The notes beneath the pieces were generated by a model. The model had not been told where the DNA came from. It searched no databases and worked only from the letters and a program-made list of their open reading frames with translations. From assembly GCF_963675815.1 (NCBI RefSeq), contig NZ_OY776574.1, forward strand, positions 1,730,001 to 1,794,000: a DNA stretch of 64,000 bases, given 5' to 3'. Numbering within the stretch: the first letter of the stretch is position 1; every line of letters starts with the position of its first letter. A program made the translations under genes and the position numbers. The stretch comes from an uncultured Desulfuromusa sp. (GTDB taxonomy: Bacteria; Desulfobacterota; Desulfuromonadia; Desulfuromonadales; Geopsychrobacteraceae). This document shows positions 61,099-64,000 of the stretch, one piece after another.

Positions 61099-63396
61099 TT
61101 AAATAGCGTTTCTGGTGTTTTCGTATTTATCTTTTTTGCTTTCTGCCGAGTCAATCAGCGTGCCGACATCAAGGATCAAGCAGACCCCGCCATCACCGAG
61201 AATCGTGCAACCGGAGACACCAGGGACGTTACCGATAAAGTCAGATAAGCCTTTAATGACAGTTTGCTGCTGACCGAGAATTTCATCGATGAAGAGGCAG
61301 AATCGCGTTTCCTGATATTCCAGAACAATGAGAATGCCCTCAGAGAGATTTTGAGAATCAGGCGTTTTTTCAAGAATGTTATGTAACCGGACAATCGGCA
61401 GGAAGTTATCCCGGACTTTTGCCAACTCGTCTCCATCCGGGGTCATTGTAATCTGATCCATTTCCGGCCGGAAAGCTTCAAGCATTGAGAGTGTTGGAAC
61501 AATACAGGTGGCAGTTCCTACGCGTACGATCATTCCGTCTATAATTGCAAGTGTCAACGGAATCCGTAAAACGATTTTACTCCCCTCTCCGGGAGTACTG
61601 CTGACATCTATTTTCCCTTTAATCTTCTCAAGATTTTTCTTGACCACATCCATGCCAACACCACGGCCGGAAATATCAGTAATCTGGGCAGCAGTAGAGA
61701 AGCCAGGGGCAAAAATTAAATTATTGATCTGTTTGTCGGTCAGGTCGGAGCCATCACCTTCAATCAAGCCTTTGCTGATTGCTTTTTCCAGAATTTTTTC
61801 CTTGTTTAAGCCGCGACCGTCATCTTCTATGGTGACCCAGACTTCGCCTTCTTCATGACGCGCAGAAAGCCTGATGGTTCCTTTTTCATTTTTGCCGGCA
61901 GCTAAACGTTCATCTGGAGGTTCCAGTCCATGATCGAGCGAATTTCGCAGAAGGTGAACCAGAGGATCGGTAATAGTTTCGATGACTGTTTTGTCCATCT
62001 CAGTGTCTTCACCGATCAACATCAGGTCTACTTTTTTGCCTGCTTTTACCGAAATATCATGCACCAGTCGGATCATTCTGCGGAATAATCCCGAGACCGG
62101 GATCATCCGGATGGTCATGGCCATTTCTTGTAATTCCCGCACCAGTTTTGACATGTGCTGACCGGCTTTGCCAAAATTTTCCAGCTCCAGACCTTTCAGG
62201 TCCGGATTATGAATCAACATATTTTCAGCAATGACCAACTCGCCTATGAGGTTGATTAAACTGTCCAGTTTCCCGAGTTCAACCCTTATATCCTGCCTCT
62301 TTGCGGGAGTTTTAGTCCGGGCCGCGGGTTTGACGTTGGCCTTGGTTTGTTCAATTTTACTCTGCTGTTTTTGCAGGGCTGAATTGACTTGTTCAGTGGA
62401 AGCTGTGCCCTGTTCAACCAGAATGGCTCCAACGGGTTTTTTCTGGGTTTCCACTGCGTGGGAAATGGCTTCTTGCTGAACTCCTTCTTCAACAAGAAAA
62501 TCCCCCAAAAGAGGGGCGATCAGTGTTTGCAAATCATTCAGATGGTCTTCCAGATTTTCAACAGTATCATCTTTGCCATCAGAAATGTTGTTGACCGCTT
62601 TTTGGAGAATGTCGAGTGCAGTCAGAAGTTGATCTGCTGGATTTTCAACAGCGAGTTTTGATCCGGATTTAACCCGGTCAAGAATGTTTTCCATCTGATG
62701 GCTGAGCTTCTCAATTTGTGAAAAACCGAAAAACCCGCAATTCCCTTTAAAGCTATGTATATTGCGGAATATTTCGCCGATGGAATCATTGTTTTCTGGA
62801 TTTTCGCCCCAAGCGAGTAAACCCTGTTCAGTGTTTTGTAAGAGCTCATTGCCTTCCTGAACAAAACTGAGGCGCATCTCTTCGGTAATTTCCATGGCTG
62901 GAAAGTCGTCGTTAACCTGCTCAGCTTCCGGCTTTTCAGCTGTTTCTTCCATTGCCGGTTGGGGGTCTTCCTGAACCTCTTCTTCGTTTTTAGCAACCTC
63001 GATCGCTTGATGGAGCTGAGCTGATATTTCATCAGCGGGGGCGACCATTGCGTCGTCATTATAATCGCTTTCGACCATATCAAGGGCTTCTTTAGCGAAG
63101 TCGCAAGCGGCGCACAGCAGGGTCACATGGTCGGGAATCAGTTCAATTTCACCATTTCTGATCAAGTCAAGAAGATTTTCGGCTGCATGGGCGACCCTGG
63201 TCATGTGATCAAATTCCAGAAAACCAGCACTTCCTTTCATTGAATGAAACAGGCGGAAGATGGCATTGAGAATTTCAGAGTCGCTGTTTTGACCCAGCTC
63301 AATGATAGCCGGTTCAAGCTGTTCGATCATGTCGCGGCTTTCAGTTGCGAATTCCTGAATGATTTCAATCTGGTCGTCGTCGAGAGGCATACTCAT
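61099..63396 (-). CDS. cheA: Chemotaxis histidine kinase CheA with two HPt domains
   Basis: About 765 residues from ATG 63396 (GAGGA upstream). Two phosphotransfer domains: HPt1 LFHSMKGSAGFLEF near residue 48 and HPt2 NIHSFKGNCGFFGF near 215. These are followed by a linker, the dimerisation region, the HATPase core (LLRNSLDHGLEPPD, DDGRGLNKE, GRGVGMDVV) and a CheW-like C-terminus. It is the kinase for the CheY- and CheB-type receivers in this operon. A tandem HPt arrangement is known in delta-proteobacterial chemotaxis. Confidence 0.95.
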   Translation of the reverse strand: MSMPLDDDQIEIIQEFATESRDMIEQLEPAIIELGQNSDSEILNAIFRLFHSMKGSAGFLEFDHMTRVAHAAENLLDLIRNGEIELIPDHVTLLCAACDFAKEALDMVESDYNDDAMVAPADEISAQLHQAIEVAKNEEEVQEDPQPAMEETAEKPEAEQVNDDFPAMEITEEMRLSFVQEGNELLQNTEQGLLAWGENPENNDSIGEIFRNIHSFKGNCGFFGFSQIEKLSHQMENILDRVKSGSKLAVENPADQLLTALDILQKAVNNISDGKDDTVENLEDHLNDLQTLIAPLLGDFLVEEGVQQEAISHAVETQKKPVGAILVEQGTASTEQVNSALQKQQSKIEQTKANVKPAARTKTPAKRQDIRVELGKLDSLINLIGELVIAENMLIHNPDLKGLELENFGKAGQHMSKLVRELQEMAMTIRMIPVSGLFRRMIRLVHDISVKAGKKVDLMLIGEDTEMDKTVIETITDPLVHLLRNSLDHGLEPPDERLAAGKNEKGTIRLSARHEEGEVWVTIEDDGRGLNKEKILEKAISKGLIEGDGSDLTDKQINNLIFAPGFSTAAQITDISGRGVGMDVVKKNLEKIKGKIDVSSTPGEGSKIVLRIPLTLAIIDGMIVRVGTATCIVPTLSMLEAFRPEMDQITMTPDGDELAKVRDNFLPIVRLHNILEKTPDSQNLSEGILIVLEYQETRFCLFIDEILGQQQTVIKGLSDFIGNVPGVSGCTILGDGGVCLILDVGTLIDSAESKKDKYENTRNAI

Positions 63397-63532
63397 CACT
63401 GATCCTCAAAAAGTTATATTTATTGTGGTTTTAATTAGTTTCACGAATAATAATTAATTATACAAAACAAATAAATAAAATTAAAGAGAAAAATGGTTAA
63501 AATAAAATTTTTTTCATGTCGGCTTCGACAAT

Positions 63533-63578
63533 TTGAGCCCCTATGAATGTGGATATGTTCACATCCGTAGAGGCTCAA
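63533..63578. repeat. Long interrupted hairpin upstream of cheA
   Basis: TTGAGCC (63533-63539) pairs with GGCTCAA (63572-63578). After one mismatch CTATG pairs with CGTAG (one G-T), and ATGTG (63547-63551) pairs with CACAT (63560-63564). About 17 paired positions in all. No U-tract on either strand. It lies between the hemerythrin and cheA genes, so it may be an mRNA processing or attenuation structure. Confidence 0.6.
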
Positions 63579-63605
63579 ATGATCATCACTATTTATCAAA
63601 AGCTC

Positions 63606-64000
63606 TTATTTTAAAAATTGTCCGTAGCCGTCACGATCCTGTTTTTCAATATGACTGATCAGCCAATCTTTGAGGAAATTATAGATATCGGCAGGAGGTA
63701 AACGTTCTCCAGCTTTCAGTTTCCCAGCATAAACTCCAACCTTGTCGACGAAGTTTTTATGGATCTGCTGATGAGCTTCAAGATCTGGGTAATTATGTTT
63801 CCTCATGACGTCTTCTTCAGCGCGAAAGTGAGTGACGGTGTAGTTCACCAGTTCATCAACAATTTCAGCCAACATCATGCGATCGCCACCATCTTTCATG
63901 CATTGGAACAGCTGATTGATCAATTCAACCAAGCGTCGATGTTGCTTATCCATGAGTGCGACCCCGGTGTTATATTCATCTTTCCACTGAAATCTCTGTT
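63606..64000 (-). CDS. Bacteriohemerythrin, 5' end outside window
   Basis: The minus-strand frame is open to the window edge. Upstream of the ATG at 63953 it reads FQWKDEYNTGVALMDKQHRR, the classic hemerythrin N-terminus, so the start is beyond 64000. Iron ligands seen: HR of DKQHRRLVELI, HFRAEED, HQQIHKNFV, and HIEKQDRDGYGQFL. It binds O2 through a non-heme di-iron site and may supply an oxygen signal or oxygen buffering for the neighbouring chemotaxis system. Confidence 0.92.
   Translation of the reverse strand, partial: QRFQWKDEYNTGVALMDKQHRRLVELINQLFQCMKDGGDRMMLAEIVDELVNYTVTHFRAEEDVMRKHNYPDLEAHQQIHKNFVDKVGVYAGKLKAGERLPPADIYNFLKDWLISHIEKQDRDGYGQFLK

Overview
The window reads as the chromosome of a marine or sediment bacterium of the Desulfuromonadales (Desulfobacterota, relatives of Geobacter, Desulfuromonas and Geopsychrobacter). 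The evidence is several multiheme c-type cytochromes, an ext-type outer-membrane electron-conduit locus next to a quinol-cytochrome c oxidoreductase, a complete general secretion (T2SS) operon, a large chemotaxis operon rich in CheX-like proteins, and sigma-54 regulators. Assignment to this order is inference from gene content; no rRNA is present.

Layout. 1-7654: housekeeping genes (mtnA, cut by the left edge; glnE; a receiver-PATAN-DnaJ-TPR fusion; a glycerophosphodiesterase; tadA). 7662-12098: tRNA-Ser(CGA) with a 4.3-kb integrated element bounded by 53-bp direct repeats. The element has no integrase and carries a beta-family/sce7726 (predicted nuclease) pair plus an HTH / ImmA-IrrE peptidase / PIN-like three-gene operon, which look like defence or toxin-antitoxin cargo. 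12249-19629: a loose group of small stress-type and envelope genes (lipoprotein, LuxR response regulator, coiled-coil protein, PRC-barrel, PLD-VTT fusion, EEP hydrolase). It also holds two decayed genes: a MarC remnant and an encapsulin-cargo ferritin lacking its middle. 19776-24050: an aldehyde dehydrogenase with a good sigma-54 promoter, a PAS-sigma-54 activator and a periplasmic rhodanese.

24232-38477 is one long minus-strand T2SS operon, gspA-B-C-D-E-F-G-H-I-J-K-L-M-N, in which gspH reads as frameshifted by one base. 38788-45376 is a TetR gene followed by an extHIJK-like operon: a four-rhodanese lipoprotein, an outer-membrane porin, a small secreted protein and a pentaheme cytochrome. The cytochrome gene contains an in-frame TGA immediately followed by a SECIS-like hairpin, so it is probably a selenocysteine-containing cytochrome c. 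This is the most striking signal in the window. After a strong terminator, 45527-50755 encodes a dodecaheme lipoprotein, a nonaheme cytochrome, a Tat-type Rieske protein, a split cytochrome b and a tetraheme cytochrome, all overlapping. Together these would form an inner-membrane quinol-oxidising complex and periplasmic wires that could feed the outer-membrane conduit.

50786-52963 holds a frameshifted lipoprotein and a receiverless sigma-54 activator. 52976-64000 is a minus-strand chemotaxis operon (hemerythrin at the right edge, then cheA, cheW, cheR, cheB, cheD, an HDOD gene, two CheY-type receivers and four CheX-like genes, one of them a double-CheX-receiver fusion). Four separate genes are each broken by a one-base homopolymer change (19491, 29351, 51353, 57058). 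That pattern suggests residual sequencing error, or less likely real decay.
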